This document shows, piece by piece, positions 25,327 through 36,944 of a stretch of DNA of 64,000 bases; position 1 is the stretch's first letter; every line of letters begins with the position of its first letter. The translations under genes were made by a program, and so were the position numbers. Under the pieces are notes generated by a model. That model was not told the DNA's origin. It saw only the letters and a list, made by a program, of their open reading frames with translations, and did not search any database. Source of the stretch: Denticeps clupeoides. Taxonomy: Eukaryota > Chordata > Actinopteri > Clupeiformes > Denticipitidae. The stretch is from NCBI RefSeq assembly GCF_900700375.1, contig NC_041713.1, positions 24,480,964-24,544,963 of the forward strand, read 5' to 3'.

Positions 25327-26341
25327 TGTGGTCCCATAAGGATTACCCTCTCATTCCTGTGGGAAAGATGGTTCTCAACAGGAACCCTGTCAACTACTTT
25401 GCAGAGGTGGAGCAGCTGGCCTTTGAACCCAACAACATGCCACCAGGCATTGAGCCCAGCCCTGATAAGATGCTGCAGGTCAGACATTTTTACATCTTAA
25501 AAAAAAATTGTTAGATTGCTTCTAAACGTGTTCACTTGCTAATTAAGATGGTGCGAGAAATTTATGATGTTGAAAACTGCAAAAGATTCGTGCTGGTATA
25601 AGCAATATTTGTAGCAATAGCTTGGATCTGTATGCCTCCACAGGGTAGGCTGTTTTCGTACCCAGATACACACAGGCACCGCCTGGGCGCAAATTACCTC
25701 CAGCTGCCAGTCAACTGTCCCTTCCGAGCCCGGGTGGCCAACTATCAGCGAGATGGACCCATGTGCATGTTCGACAACCAGGGTTAGTGCTCAAGCTCTG
25801 AAGCAGACAAAAACATCCCATGACCCACAGTGGATATGAAATGTACAAAAGTAGACAGAAATCAAGATGACCACTGGCAAGCATTTTTCTGGCTTCACTG
25901 TGTCACTGATTAATTAATACAAGGATGTCTGAAATTCAATGCAAAGGCTGAATCTAGTCCATAAGGATATTAGTTCATTCTTTAAAGGAATAAGGATTTG
26001 GTGATATCATTGTGTGTACTGATTACAACGGCAAGCTTTTGTTCATGTAGGAACATGGTTTAAGTGAGTCACTTTGGCCGTTCCACAGACAGCCTGGGCT
26101 GAGCAGTTCCATATCTCTCATCTTCTGTTCTGAAGTAGGATGTTTACTCTCGTCACCCCGGGATTTTATACGTAGATTAGAGGCAGACCCTCAGATGCAG
26201 AGTGTAGTTCTGGATTTTGGGAAACTGTGGACAGCCGTAGTTCAGTCCTCTTGTTTCGTCTGTGCAGGAGGAGCACCAAATTATTACCCCAACAGCTTCA
26301 GTGCTCCTGACACCCAGCCACGTTTCATTGAGTCCAAGTTT
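25327..26341 (+). pseudogene. cat: Catalase fragment: three consecutive internal exons
   Basis: Exons at 25327-25480, 25645-25784 and about 26268-26341 encode [20 protein letters not shown]...DKMLQ, then [20 protein letters not shown]...CMFDNQG, then GAPNYYPNSFSAPDTQPRFI. These are successive catalase segments; the second includes the proximal haem region with the R-x-F/L-x-Y-x-D-T-x-R-H-type block (here [12 protein letters not shown], with the axial tyrosine). Catalase breaks down hydrogen peroxide in peroxisomes. Junctions are GT-AG (the last donor, TTT/GTGAAG, is weak) and all three are free of stops. No exon for roughly the first 300 residues or for the C-terminal part was found in the window. 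The exons look little decayed, so this may be a recent partial duplicate, a gene with displaced exons, or an assembly fault. Confidence 0.85.
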
Positions 26342-26344
26342 GTG

Positions 26345-28165
26345 AAGCAGCCGCTTGGCCACCGGAGGGCACCTTTTCCACTTGAATGCATTCACTGTTG
26401 CCGTCCTCAGTTCAGATTCCTAACGCACATAAATCAATAGCCGCTGTAATGATGAGACATTTAAGATCATCTTCTTTATCACCAAAAGTGATTCTTAAGA
26501 GATATGATTGCAGAGCACTCACAATGCTGTTCGTATTTTTTCTTGCAGCAAAATAGTGTCCATTTCTGAATCACATGAATTTTTTAAACATTTCACAGAA
26601 TTAAATGACTAATTATCATGCAGGCTAAGCCACAAATGTTCATTCTGTGCAAGCAAAACTTTCATGCCTTCCATTCAATTCTTATCAATTTACTTTAATA
26701 TTCTAAATAACGTTATGTGAGGCTCCTTTCTGTCTGTAGTCCTAATAACTACAGTCAGTTCTTCAGGCAGAATTGCTTCATGTTGAAAATGAGAAATACT
26801 TCTTGTTTTATTAAAACATTTCTTCATATTAAGCTAAGAAACCCTTTGCATGTGTTGAATGTTGCCTTTAACTGCTGGCACCGCCCATACTTCCTGACTG
26901 ACTGCGGGTTTCTATTTACATGCTAGCTCCCCCCTGCAGGTCTGTACATGGTTGCCCTTGGTTACTCATGACACCTGCACAAAGATTTGTCTGAAAGATT
27001 TCTGATGATTGTTAACAATACGAGAGAAATCTGTCCAGACGGAACTGCCTTTTTCTCTTGCATTTTGTAATTTTGGTCATTAAGTAAAATCTCAGTACTA
27101 TGTTGTCTCTATTTTTTTCTTGTGCTGTAATATTAGAAATAAGCTATGGTTTTGCTCAAGAAACACAGACGTGAAAATGTCTACAGCAGATGCGCACACA
27201 TTAGTCAAACCGTTACCAGTCCCTTACAAAAAAACGTAATGTGCAGCATTTCTTGATCTTTTTAGACATGTTCATAGATGCTTAGTGAATGCAACTCAGT
27301 TGCATTCACCACCTTTGAATAGTGTTGATGTGATGTAGGTATGTAGATGAACCTTGCATACAGTATGTTGTTTTGGTATTCAGACTGGACACAAAATGAT
27401 ATGGCTGAGGTGCCCCAAGAAACATTCCATATCCTTTCTAAAGACTGGAGAGAAGCCCTGTTCACGGCCACAAACAAGAGTAGTGTGGCTGTCTACAGCC
27501 TCAGATTGGCAGCTGATAATGGATCATGTCACCAAGCAGATGATGCTGGGGAAGCGAAGTAAGGGGCTCAGAGTAACCAGAGCTGCCAAGAGGGGAGCTT
27601 TGGATAAACAGGTAAATTAGTTCTGGGATACAATTTGGGACTTGATCAACCCCAGATGGGTCACCTGTGTGAGAGGGGGTCTGATGTTGGAAGACCCAGA
27701 GGATCCGAGGAACATCACTGATGATGCATCGAAATTCCTAATATTTTTTCACAAATGCTGATTCAAAAGATTTTATATCAAATTGGTGATACTTTTGCCG
27801 CACAGCCATCGATTTATTATAACTTTATTAATAACTGTGCCAAATATTACAAAAAGCAAGAATGAATTCAGTATGAGAAGCATTTCTTTTTATCCACAGA
27901 TCTAAATGTCTGTGTGTCGGAATATTGTTGAAGCCGCCCATTTGCTGGCAAAAGGATTTTCAGACTGTAGGTGAAGGTAGAGACAAGTTCATCTTCTTCG
28001 GTGGTCTGTGGAAATTGTGTGAGTCAGAGTTTGACAGAGCAACCACAATGTGGTCAGTTTGCTACTTTGCACAGTGCAGATTATTTGTTTTTGTACAAAT
28101 TAGCTTTTTCTTTCATTTGCATGCCTTCCATACTTTATTCTGTCACTCCATGGCATAATAGACAG
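26345..28165. other. Unassigned stretch after the catalase exons
   Basis: I looked for C-terminal catalase exons and saw none. Overlapping open frames at 27347-27620 have no recognisable domain. The rest is AT-rich. Confidence 0.35.
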
Positions 28166-28169
28166 AATT

Positions 28170-28460
28170 AATACTGTTAAAAAATTATGAAAATTTCACT
28201 TTGTGAGATTATTTAACATTAATATGAGTTCCCCTAACCTGTATATGGACCTGCAGTGGCTAGAAATGGCCATAGGTGTAAATTTGTCTCCATATGTTGT
28301 CATAAGGGGAAAGCTTACTTTCCATTTCTCACAATGAAATCTCATGGTGGGACTGGATCAAAGTGGCTGTTCTTTTGCAACACGGCTGAATTTCGGAAAA
28401 AGACTTCAGATGCAGTATTATGTGACCACTAAGACCAATGTAAAAGCAAAAAAACAAACA
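28170..28460 (+). repeat. Unclassified dispersed repeat
   Basis: The segment from GAAAATTTCACTTTGTGA to GTGGCTAGAAATGGC recurs, inverted and diverged, at about 57520-57620 inside the HECT element. The family name is not known to me. Confidence 0.5.
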
Positions 28461-28544
28461 AAAAAAAAGGGGGCCATTTTTCAGAAATCTTACATATTCC
28501 TAAATATTCATTATAATACAATACCATTCAATAAAGAAGAAGAA

Positions 28545-30230
28545 CAACATCATTTATTTCTTATATAGCCCAAAATCATATACAGTATGTCTCAAGGGGC
28601 TTTGACAGGCCCTACAGTTGACACCCCCCACACTTGACCCTTCTACACATAAGGAAAATCTCCACACAAAAAATGGTCTATAGTTGAAGAGGTGGAGAGG
28701 TCCAAAATGTTTTCCAGTGTCATGGTGTACAATACGTGTCCATTATGATGCTACTGATTGATTTGAAAATCCCTGAAGCTTTAGTTGTTACGGTGGTGGT
28801 GGCTGTGGTGACCCTCTGGTTCATTTCAGTTGCCAGGAACCTGCTGGTCTCTTCACTGGAGTCTGCCAGTAGTCTGTGCGCTTGATTCAGTATCTCGGAG
28901 AAAACAAACAGAAGCAGCGGCAGACGGTGGCACTGTACTACTGATACTGGAATATGTGGTAATAGTGGTATATTTGTGCAACTGTGGCCTGGTACCCTAA
29001 CTAGGACAGCCTAACTAAGGTGAATTTAACACCGTCTGTGCTTAACAGGGTGACTGTGTGATAGAGTGGGTCATGGGACTTAATAATTGACACTGTGTCT
29101 GCGACCTTAACAGAAGGCAAGAGAAAACAGATGTGTTTTCAGTTTAGATTTAAACACTGAGACTGTATCTGAGTCCCAGACACTGACCGGCAAGCTGTTC
29201 CACAACTGCGGAGCTCTATATGAGAAAGATCTGCTCCCAGCTGTGACCTTCTGTACTTTTGGTACCAGTAGTGACCCCGCACCCGTTGATCGCAGGTAGC
29301 GTGGTGGGTCGTAAAGAACTAAAAGTTCACACAGGTACTGCGGGGCGAGACCATTTAGAGCTTTATGGGTCAGAAGTAGGATTTTGTAGTCAATCCTAAA
29401 TTTGATGGGTAACCAGTGTAGTGATTGTAAGACTGGGGTGATGTGGTCAAATTTCCTAGTTCTAGTTAGAACTCTGGCTGCAGCATTCTGTACTAGCTGG
29501 AGTTTACTCATGCACTTACTAGAGCATTCAGACAGTAATGCGTTGCAGTAATCCAACCTTGATGTGATAAAGGCATGGACCATCTTTTCTGCATTGTGCA
29601 TTGCGATGATATTTTTTATTTTTGCAATATTTCTAAGGTGAAAGAATGCTATCCTAGTGACATTATCTACATGTGAATCGAATGAGAGAACTGCATCGAT
29701 GAGGACACCTAGATCCTTTACTTCAGTACTTGGCGAGATAGAAAGGCTATCCAGAGTTATGGTGTAGTCAGCCATCTTATGTCTGGCTGTTTGAGACCCA
29801 AGTACGAGAGCTTCTGTCTTATCAGGGTTTAATAGAAGAAAGTTGGTGAGCATCCACTGCCTAATGTCCTTCAGGAAATTCTCTGTTCTGTTCAGCTGCT
29901 GCCTCTCATCTGACATTGCTGATAGATAGAAATGTGTGTCGTCAGCGTAGCAATGAATGCTAATACCGTGTATTATTAATAGGACAGAACCTTGTGGAAC
30001 ACCAAACTCTAATTTACTATATGAAGACGAACCACCGTGTCCACAAATTGATATCGGTTGGTCAGATATAATCTGAACCATACAAGGGCTATTCCCTTAA
30101 TCCCAACAACATTCTCTAACCTGGCAAGGAGAATAGCGTGATCAATAGTGTCAAACGCTGCACTCAGGTCAAGCAGGACAAGCAGCGAGATGAGTCCCTG
30201 ATCAGAGGCCAACAGAAGGTCAACAGGCAT
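28545..30230 (-). mobile_element. L2-type LINE, 5'-truncated
   Basis: The minus strand encodes the C-terminal half of an L2-clade reverse transcriptase: SAAFDTIDHAIL (30230-30009, a separate frame), then FGVPQGSVL, the catalytic HCYADDTHFYLS, LLLNPDKTEALV, SLSISPSTEVKDLGV, RLDYCNALLSE, SLHWLPIKFRIDYK and LWNSLPVSVWD, ending at 29107. The 3' UTR closes near 28545 with GGGCTATATAAGAAATAAA, like the L2 tail. The 324-codon frame 30081-29107 is open, so decay is modest, but the 5' half (endonuclease and early RT) is missing. Confidence 0.85.
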
Positions 30231-30289
30231 GGGTGCCCGCAGCTGCCATGCACACAGCCGATTATCAGGACCTAATCGTTCTCAGCAGA

Positions 30290-30520
30290 AGCTCATTAAG
30301 TGGGAACGATTAGGCCTTGTTATATACAGAAGAGAAGCCACTGGAAAAGGTGGCTACATTAACTTTCTTATTAACGTTAACCTTACTTGACGTATTTGGT
30401 TTCACGCTTGCTAGTCAGTTTTAGTTTAGTTTCTCCCCCTTAATAAATCCCTTTTTGTTAAATAAATCCCCCTCCTGCACTTCCTTCCTCCCTCAGCCCA
30501 TGGACGGGACAGTGTGGTTT
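30290..30520 (+). repeat. Possible LTR-like piece upstream of the L2 copy
   Basis: A CTTAATAAATCCC and a second AATAAATCCC lie before a T/C-rich run ending GGACGGGACAG, resembling an LTR U5 end. Ends and duplications could not be set. Confidence 0.25.
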
Positions 30521-30837
30521 AAAACCTTATTCGTTAATTACTGTAGGTTTGGTTTGAAAGCAAACATTCACATAGAGTTAATATTTTGAACCACCCCATT
30601 TCTACTACGCTGCTCAAACAAATATAGGGAACACAATGTAACTGCAATCAAACTGTCCACTTAGGAAGCAACATTGATTGACGATCAATTTCACATGCTG
30701 TTGTGCAAATAGAATAGGCAAGAGGTGGAAATTATAGGCAATTAGCAAAACATCCGCAATAAAGACGTAGTCCTGCAGGGGTTGACTAAAGAACACTTCT
30801 CAGTACCTATGCTTTCTGACTGATGTTCAGGTAATTT

Positions 30838-31060
30838 GTGAATGGTGGCAGTGTGTTCACTCTAGTGAAATGTTTCAAGACCACCACCATCATATCAGTG
30901 CTGAAGAAGTCTGCATTGACGTGCCATAATGACTACCGACCTGTTGCACATACACCAGTGAAGTGCTTCGAAAGATTAATCATGCACATAGAGAAGAACC
31001 TCCATGGATCTAAAATTCCATTTCAAAAGTTATCCTTCCAACATTTGCTTAATGCTTAAT
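30838..31060 (+). mobile_element. LINE reverse transcriptase fragment
   Basis: The frame reads [20 protein letters not shown] then [19 protein letters not shown], the start of the RT domain of CR1/L2-like LINEs. It is a short truncated piece just upstream of the third IFITM gene. Confidence 0.65.
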
Positions 31061-31333
31061 TCTCATTAGTAGTTGTAGTAAACAGGTAAAAAAAATTAAA
31101 ATGCTTTTCTTGTAATGCAATGAAAAAAGTGTGTTAAATGTAAGTGCTAGGTTTTTTTTTTACCACCTGGCATGGATGTAACCTTGCTAATGTGGTTTTC
31201 TGCAACATGTGGTTATGGGGGGGGAATCCACAGTTTAAAAAGTGCTACACTCGTTGTCAGAGGAACTGATTCTTTCAGCAACTCTGTAGGAACATTTGTA
31301 TGAGGGATCTGAAACTTGAATTCAGTGGATAAC

Positions 31334-31802
31334 ATGCAACAAAACACCCAATGTCTGCCAATGCAGTCGACTACTTATGTGATCCAGGAAAATCGTGTCA
31401 GCAGCCCTCCACCGCCAAGTGACCATGTCATATGGTCACTGTTCAACTTCATGTACTGCAACTTCTTCTGCCTTGGGTTAGTGGCATTCTGCTTTTCCAT
31501 TAAGGTGAGTTTGCCACCATAAAGTTTATTCATGGAACAGGATTAAAATGCATTATTGTTATTTGTAAATATCGCTGTATAATAAATATAGATTCAAATT
31601 CTACAATATGCTAAATAAGTTGTGAAAAGAACATGTCTACTGTTCTCTTTCCCAGTCCAGAGACAGGAAAGTTGCCATGGATCTGGAGGGAGCTCAGCAC
31701 TATGGAGCCACTGCCCGCTGCCTGAACATTGTTATTCTTTGTTTGGCCATATTAACTGTTGTCATTACCATCATTAGTGCTGTTGTGTCAATGACAAATT
31801 AA
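31334..31802 (+). CDS. Short IFITM-like transmembrane protein
   Basis: Exons 31334-31504 and 31656-31802 join in phase 0 (AAG/GTGAGT and CCCAG/TCC), giving 105 aa. The CD225 domain is intact: DHVIWSLFNFMYCNFFCLGL, a first hydrophobic segment ending FSIK, the conserved SRDRK, EGAQHYGATARCLN with Cys79, and a second helix at about 80-102. Cys42 and Cys46 are present, but the usual second member of the Cys pair is phenylalanine (Phe45). The C-terminal tail is only three or so residues, shorter than in the 5978-6482 gene. I began at the first ATG; the upstream in-frame codon is TTG, not a likely start. A TATA-like TTTAAAAAG lies about 100 bp upstream (near 31231). ATTAAA (31973) and AATAAA (32053) follow. 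Confidence 0.9.
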
Positions 31803-32052
31803 TTATCGAAGCTAAAATGTGCCTGCCAGTTTTACCTGTCACAAGTCTGCTACAGTTCATACTGCCCTGCTTATGCTTACTTTTTATTCATTGTTATTGA
31901 ATATTCTACTGAGTAACTCCTTGACTGAATGTACTAATTGATGATGATGTATTGTACTTTTTGCCTTGAAGTATTAAAAGAAAAGATGACTGAACAGCAT
32001 CAGGTGAAGCTGTTTGATTGACACCACATGGACTTCCATTCTGAGTTCAAAA

Positions 32053-32058
32053 AATAAA
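32053..32058 (+). promoter_or_regulatory. Possible poly(A) signal of the third IFITM gene
   Basis: AATAAA lies about 250 bp after the stop at 31802; a weaker ATTAAA lies nearer, at 31973-31978. Either may be used. Confidence 0.4.
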
Positions 32059-32639
32059 ATTATTAAATGTTACAACATCAGTCAGTTATTGAAAGTAACA
32101 TTATATGGTACCAGGAGTGATAAAGAATCATGGACAGTGTGAGGCCGTCTGAGCCTCTAACTTGAACTGGTCATGTGGACTGTGAATGGTGAACGTTTAA
32201 GCAGTGATTCACGCTGTATCTGTGTCAAAAACCTTAATGTTTCTCACTGTTGTGGGACCTCAGGCTGTGGAAGAGCACAACACATTAGTTTTCGCCAGCG
32301 TGGATGATGGGAAAAAGTACAAGACCATGGAAAATTTGATAAACACTATTCACCAAAGAAGAATAAGATGTTTGAACGGTATGTGATTCTGTCATGGATG
32401 CAGTTGCAAACGTAAAGTTTTGATGCTTTTGTGATGGATTTGATACTAAAAGTGAGGATGTAATTTTGGAGAAGTAAAAGTTTGTTTGGAATCCACGGCA
32501 GAAACTGAGCTTACTGGAGCTATGAAGATTTGTGAAGTGAATAAAATAGCCCAGCTGCATGCAAAAACATCTAGGAGCATCCATCAGATCAGTAAAGTGC
32601 AGTAGTGCCTGTGGCTGCACTGAACAAGTTGATGCAGAA

Positions 32640-32811
32640 ACAGAAAAGAATGCAAGATATGGCGCACAACCCAACTAAGACTCACCGACAGTACAAGCTC
32701 TTCTGACAGGAAATGAGGGACTAGACTATCATGGACAACAGACACAGCAATAATTTTTCCTGCTAAATAATACTCATCCTCCCTGACAGCTGTGATTGAA
32801 AATAATTTCAA
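32640..32811 (-). pseudogene. HECT-domain-like remnant
   Basis: The minus strand gives REDEYYLAGKIIAVSVVHDS and VPHFLSEELV, resembling REDRYFVAGRAIAVSLVHGG of the HECT gene at 53429-58759. It is a separate, more diverged copy. Flanking DNA at 32204-32640 shows no other clear HECT segment. Confidence 0.5.
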
Positions 32812-33189
32812 ATTTTACATAAATTTATAACTTAAACACAATCCTAAATTATATTCCATCCATGTGACTGGGAGCAACACGGAGACGAGGTAACGTGACT
32901 CCTATAAATTGGAATGATGGCAACTGACAGCCTCTCAGTCATTGATTGACACACGTCTCGGCTCCACTCCTTCTAAAAGTAAGACTGTTCCTAACCTTCA
33001 CCTATCCTCTCTCCTAAACTCCTTCCTATAGTCCTGTCCCGTACTAAATTGTACTATACAATTTAATTGTATTCAATTATTGTAAATTGAAGGACAACAT
33101 CCGGGTGGGGTTGCGGCTTACGCCGGTTCACGCTCGCATAGTAAGTCGGAGGGAACTTACCTGCCTCCTTGCGTCCCACTTCACCGAGG

Positions 33190-34790
33190 TTCCTCGTCTC
33201 CTCCTCATGTTCTGGTTCCGTGGACCGTGACAGAATGACTGAGCCCACTGCTTTATGTGATCGGGTAGCGCGCCAGGAGAACCTCATCGAACATCTGTCG
33301 CAGGAGGTTCGCCAACTGCGGCAGCATTTACATGAGGTAGCTGCCGTGAGCATGAAGCGGCGAACGTGGCGCAGGGTCTTCTCTGTAGACGGTCGACCCA
33401 TTTCCTCGGGACCCATCACTCACCGTACGGTTGCTCTCCAGCTCCGGATCAACTCCCACGTCGAAAAAAATCCATTTTTTTATTACCACAATAATCACCT
33501 CACAACTCCTCCTCGGGTTCCCCTCACTGTCTCTCCATGAACCTCATCTCTCCTGGTCATCAGGCGTGGTGTTGGAGTGGAGAGCACATTGCCATCACCA
33601 CTGCCACTGCCTTCTGCCACAGCCCTCTCCATCCTCCACCTTGAATCCAGAATCAACCCGTCCTGTTTTAGATAACCTTCCTCCCTTGTTGTCCAAAGCT
33701 GCCCAGCTGCCACCCCATTGGCCAGACAACATGGCCATTGACCTACTACCGGGAACCAAGCCACATTGAGGACATCTCTACTCTCTTTCTAAAGCAGAGC
33801 ATTTGGCCATGGAGCAGTTTGTGGCCGAGAAACTTCAAAACGGCTCCATCCGCCCATCAACCTCACCGGCCGCAGCAGGGTTCTTCTTCTTCCGTGACAG
33901 CGGGATGTACAGGCCTAAGTGGACGAAGTGAAGTCGTTGCCCGGGCCAAGACTCCAAACACTCCTGCTGTTGGTCCCCTGCATTCTCTTCCCATTCCTCG
34001 TCGTCCCTGGACCCGCCTCATTTTGGACTTTATCACCGGACTACCAGAAGCCAACGGAATGACCACCATCCTGACCAGAGTGGATCGCCTGTCCAAGACG
34101 GTCCACTTGGTCGCCCTTCCCGACCTACCGTCCTCTGCCACAACTGCTAACCTTGTGCTCCAACATGTCGTCCACCTCCATGGGTTCCCCCAGGACATTG
34201 TCTCCGATAGGGGACCCCAGTTTGTCTCAGCTGTATGGAAGGCCTTCTGCCGCCTCATTGGTTCCACCTGCAGTCTCTCCTCTGGCTACCACCCTCAGGC
34301 CAACGGCCAGGTGGAGAGAACCAACATAGCCCATTTGAAGTCTGTTACGGCTTTACCGCAGGTGGGGTCCCTACGGCCCGTCAGATGATCCGTGGCTGCC
34401 GAAACGCCTGGAGAACAGCGTGGTCGGCCCTCATCACCACTACCCACAGGACGTCAGCCCAGCATGACCGCCGGCACCCACGCTGACATCGCTTCAGAGT
34501 TGGACAGACAGTCTGGCTGTCCACCCAGGATCTTTGTCTCAGAACCGAGTCACATAAACTGTCCCCTCAGCCAGATCAATCCCCTCGCCTACCATCTCCA
34601 GCTCCATCTCATTAAGAGAGTAAGAAGCTCTCTTCTTGGCCCACCTGCATCAATTCCCAAAAATAAAGGTAAACGCAAAAGACAAATGCCTTCCCGGACC
34701 AAGGTTGCTGACCCCAGTTCTGGACCGTACACAATCTCCTATTACTGAACAAAAGATGTACAGGGTTGTTTTCACTTATACGTAATTCAG
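33190..34790 (+). mobile_element. Ty3/gypsy fossil with integrase core
   Basis: After GTGACAGAATGACTGAG (about 33228-33244, the usual LTR-to-gag boundary layout) a gag-like frame starts. An integrase core follows at about 33985-34330 with [20 protein letters not shown] and later [20 protein letters not shown] and [12 protein letters not shown]. Most of the protease and RT region is gone. The element is broken, with several interruptions. A possible remnant of its LTR lies at about 34847-35200 (opens TGTCACATCCGTGCCGG). Confidence 0.75.
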
Positions 34791-34846
34791 TCTTTAACAG
34801 AGAAAAAGGAGACACCAGTTGACAACTTACATGTGTGTGCCTGTGT

Positions 34847-35200
34847 CACATCCGTGCCGGCTCCACCCACCCTGACACGCTCTCCTTCCTCGGAGTACTA
34901 GACTGTGTGTCTGTGTTGGTGTGTCATTTTGTGTGTAGCCGCGGGCGCCCTGGTAAGCCCCAATAATCTAGTGTGCACTTGCCGCTGTCACATTTCCGGG
35001 TTGTGGGTTCCTCAACACGTTCCCTCCCCAGGGTCCCTCGGCGCGCATAGTGATCGTTGCGGGATAACAAGCATCAGCTCGGCTCGTCGTGGCTAATCCA
35101 CTTCCCCATAAAAGACCCGTGTGATCCGAAGCCTGCAGAGCGATTCTCCAACACGGAATCTGAACGCTTCCCCACGTGTCTGTGTTGAGTTTATGTTTGA
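34847..35200 (+). repeat. Possible LTR remnant
   Basis: It opens TGTCACATCCGTGCC and has CCATAAAAGACC about 270 bp in, the layout of a promoter-bearing LTR. It follows the gypsy fossil. No matching partner or target duplication could be confirmed. Confidence 0.4.
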
Positions 35201-35502
35201 AGGAGACTGGTGGTGTTTCCATGAGCCTGATGGGTGTGAGTTAGTGATGGTGAGGTTAAGCCTCATCTCACCATGAGAAAGGGTTCATTTCTTGAAGCTT
35301 CATGTGCAAACAACACCACCTACTGGCCAGGTGAACAATTACAAACCATGTATGAAAAAATGTATTCAAATTGTATTTGTCACATGCACAGTCATACACA
35401 ATGTGATATGCAGTGAAATTCTGTAATTCTTTAACATAAATAATCACATATGTGTGGCGCCCGTTCCCGCACATGTTAAGCAACATTCCGAACCAATTTC
35501 AT

Positions 35503-35717
35503 GGGGGCAGTGGTGGCCTAGCGGCTAAGGAAGCGGTCCTGTAATCAGAAGGTTGCAGGTTCGATTCCCGATCCGCCAAGGTGCCACTGAGCAAAGCACC
35601 GTCTCCACACACTGCTCCCCGGGCGCTTGTCATGATAGGTTAAATGCAGAGGACAAATTTCACTGTGTGCATCGTGTGCTGTGCTGCTGTGTATCACATG
35701 TGACAATCACTTCACTT
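35503..35717 (+). repeat. tRNA-type SINE, family 1, nearly full length
   Basis: It runs from GGGGGCAGTGGTGGCCTAGC through a tRNA-like B box (GGTTCGATTCC) and the CTGCTCCCCGGGCGCTTGTC block to the tail TGACAATCACTTCACTT. It is among the best copies in the window. Confidence 0.9.
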
Positions 35718-35783
35718 AAAACTTAAAAATAAAATACTGTTTGAGTGTATTCTGTGTGAATATTTTCACAAAATGGTAGTATT

Positions 35784-36015
35784 AAAGTGAAGTGATTGTC
35801 ATTGTGATACACAGCAGCACAGCACACGGTACACACAGTGAAATGTGTCCTCTGTATTTAACCCACCACCCTTAGTGAGCAGTGGGCACCATGACAGGTG
35901 CCCAGGGATCAGTGTGTGGGGATGGTGCTTTGCTCAGTGGCACCTTGGCGAAACGGGATTTAAACCAGCAACCTTCTGATTACGGGGCCGCTTCCTTCAC
36001 CGCTAGGCCACCAGG
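35784..36015 (-). repeat. tRNA-type SINE, family 1, inverted
   Basis: It is the reverse complement of the same SINE, tail first (AAAGTGAAGTGATTGTCA) and head last (CCGCTAGGCCACCAGG). With the + copy 67 bp to its left it forms a tail-to-tail inverted pair. Confidence 0.9.
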
Positions 36016-36059
36016 TCATGTAACTTGGACAATTATGTACAGAACAGGGGAATTTTAAT

Positions 36060-36420
36060 ACATTTTTATTCAGAAATAACAGTTTCACACCATCAGTTTT
36101 TGGTTTTAAGCGATTCCATTTGTTCTGACAACCTCTCCGGCCTTTGAAAACACCCTTTCACATGGCACAGAAGAAAAACGCAGGAGCAAGATTATACAAA
36201 TTGGGATACAGTCATTTTTGCCTCTCCATCCAAACTCTGAATTTACTGCAACTCTCCACCGCGCACGGACACGGGCCTGTCGTACGAATTCGCCATCCAC
36301 CGGCTGGGTGAACAGGCAAGCGGAGAGGAGAGGACGAGCACCCAGATAGCAGTCTGCGCTACCGGCAATGCGCAGGTTTCCTCTGCCTACGTTGGAGCAC
36401 CGCATTGTTTCCAGGGTCAT
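36060..36420 (-). mobile_element. hAT transposase C-terminal remnant
   Basis: Minus-strand translation includes FSSVPCERVFSKAGEVV, the start of the hAT dimerisation domain. The N-terminal regions of the transposase are absent. It is an inactive fragment. Confidence 0.65.
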
Positions 36421-36819
36421 CCCGTCATCCCGAGGAGCACCGCAGCTGACTATTTACCAGGAGGTCAGGAGTCACGGTGACTGAAGTACCAAAGAACACC
36501 ATATTGTGCTGGGAGCCATAAGTGACTGGACCGAAGCACCATGGGGGTTCTAGTTCTTTAGACTTGCCGGCTTTAGTTTATGTTATTTAATTGGTTTGCT
36601 GTTTGAAGGTGTGATTTATGTGTGTGTAATTTCTTTTGGGTTTCTTGGTTAAATATATAACGAGAAGAAAGACATATTTTGTACATTCTTATCTGTGTGT
36701 CTGTCATACCCATTTATATAATTCATTTATGAATTCCACTAGTAATATTTAAAAGATTGTCATGAGTAAAGGGTCACGTTTAGTGAATCCAGAGCCCAGC
36801 TCTCATAGTTGTGAGATAA

Positions 36820-36940
36820 GTAATGTAGAATTCAAATTATTTCAGTGTAGGTTTAAAAAAGTAAATACCCACTTTCATATGTTGAAAGTGGGTATTTACT
36901 TTTTCAAACCTACACTGAAATAATTTGAATTCTACATTAC
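36820..36940. repeat. Near-perfect 58-bp-arm inverted repeat (hairpin)
   Basis: Left arm 36820-36877 and right arm 36883-36940 are reverse complements with one mismatch, separated by a loop of about 5 bases. The outer ends read GTAATGTAGAATTC and GAATTCTACATTAC. No ORF or terminal repeat family is attached. It may be a collapsed fold-back element. Confidence 0.9.
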
Positions 36941-36944
36941 TTTT

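Noticed and set aside
27347-27620. Overlapping open frames as possible C-terminal catalase exon
   Set aside because: The translation shares no motif with catalase; no other family recognised.
30009-30230. A host gene from the frame containing LLDLSAAFDTIDH
   Set aside because: This is the standard L2 LINE reverse transcriptase motif upstream of the larger LINE frame.
33063-33540. Overlapping minus-strand frame opposite the gypsy gag-like region
   Set aside because: A shadow of the + strand frame with no domain.
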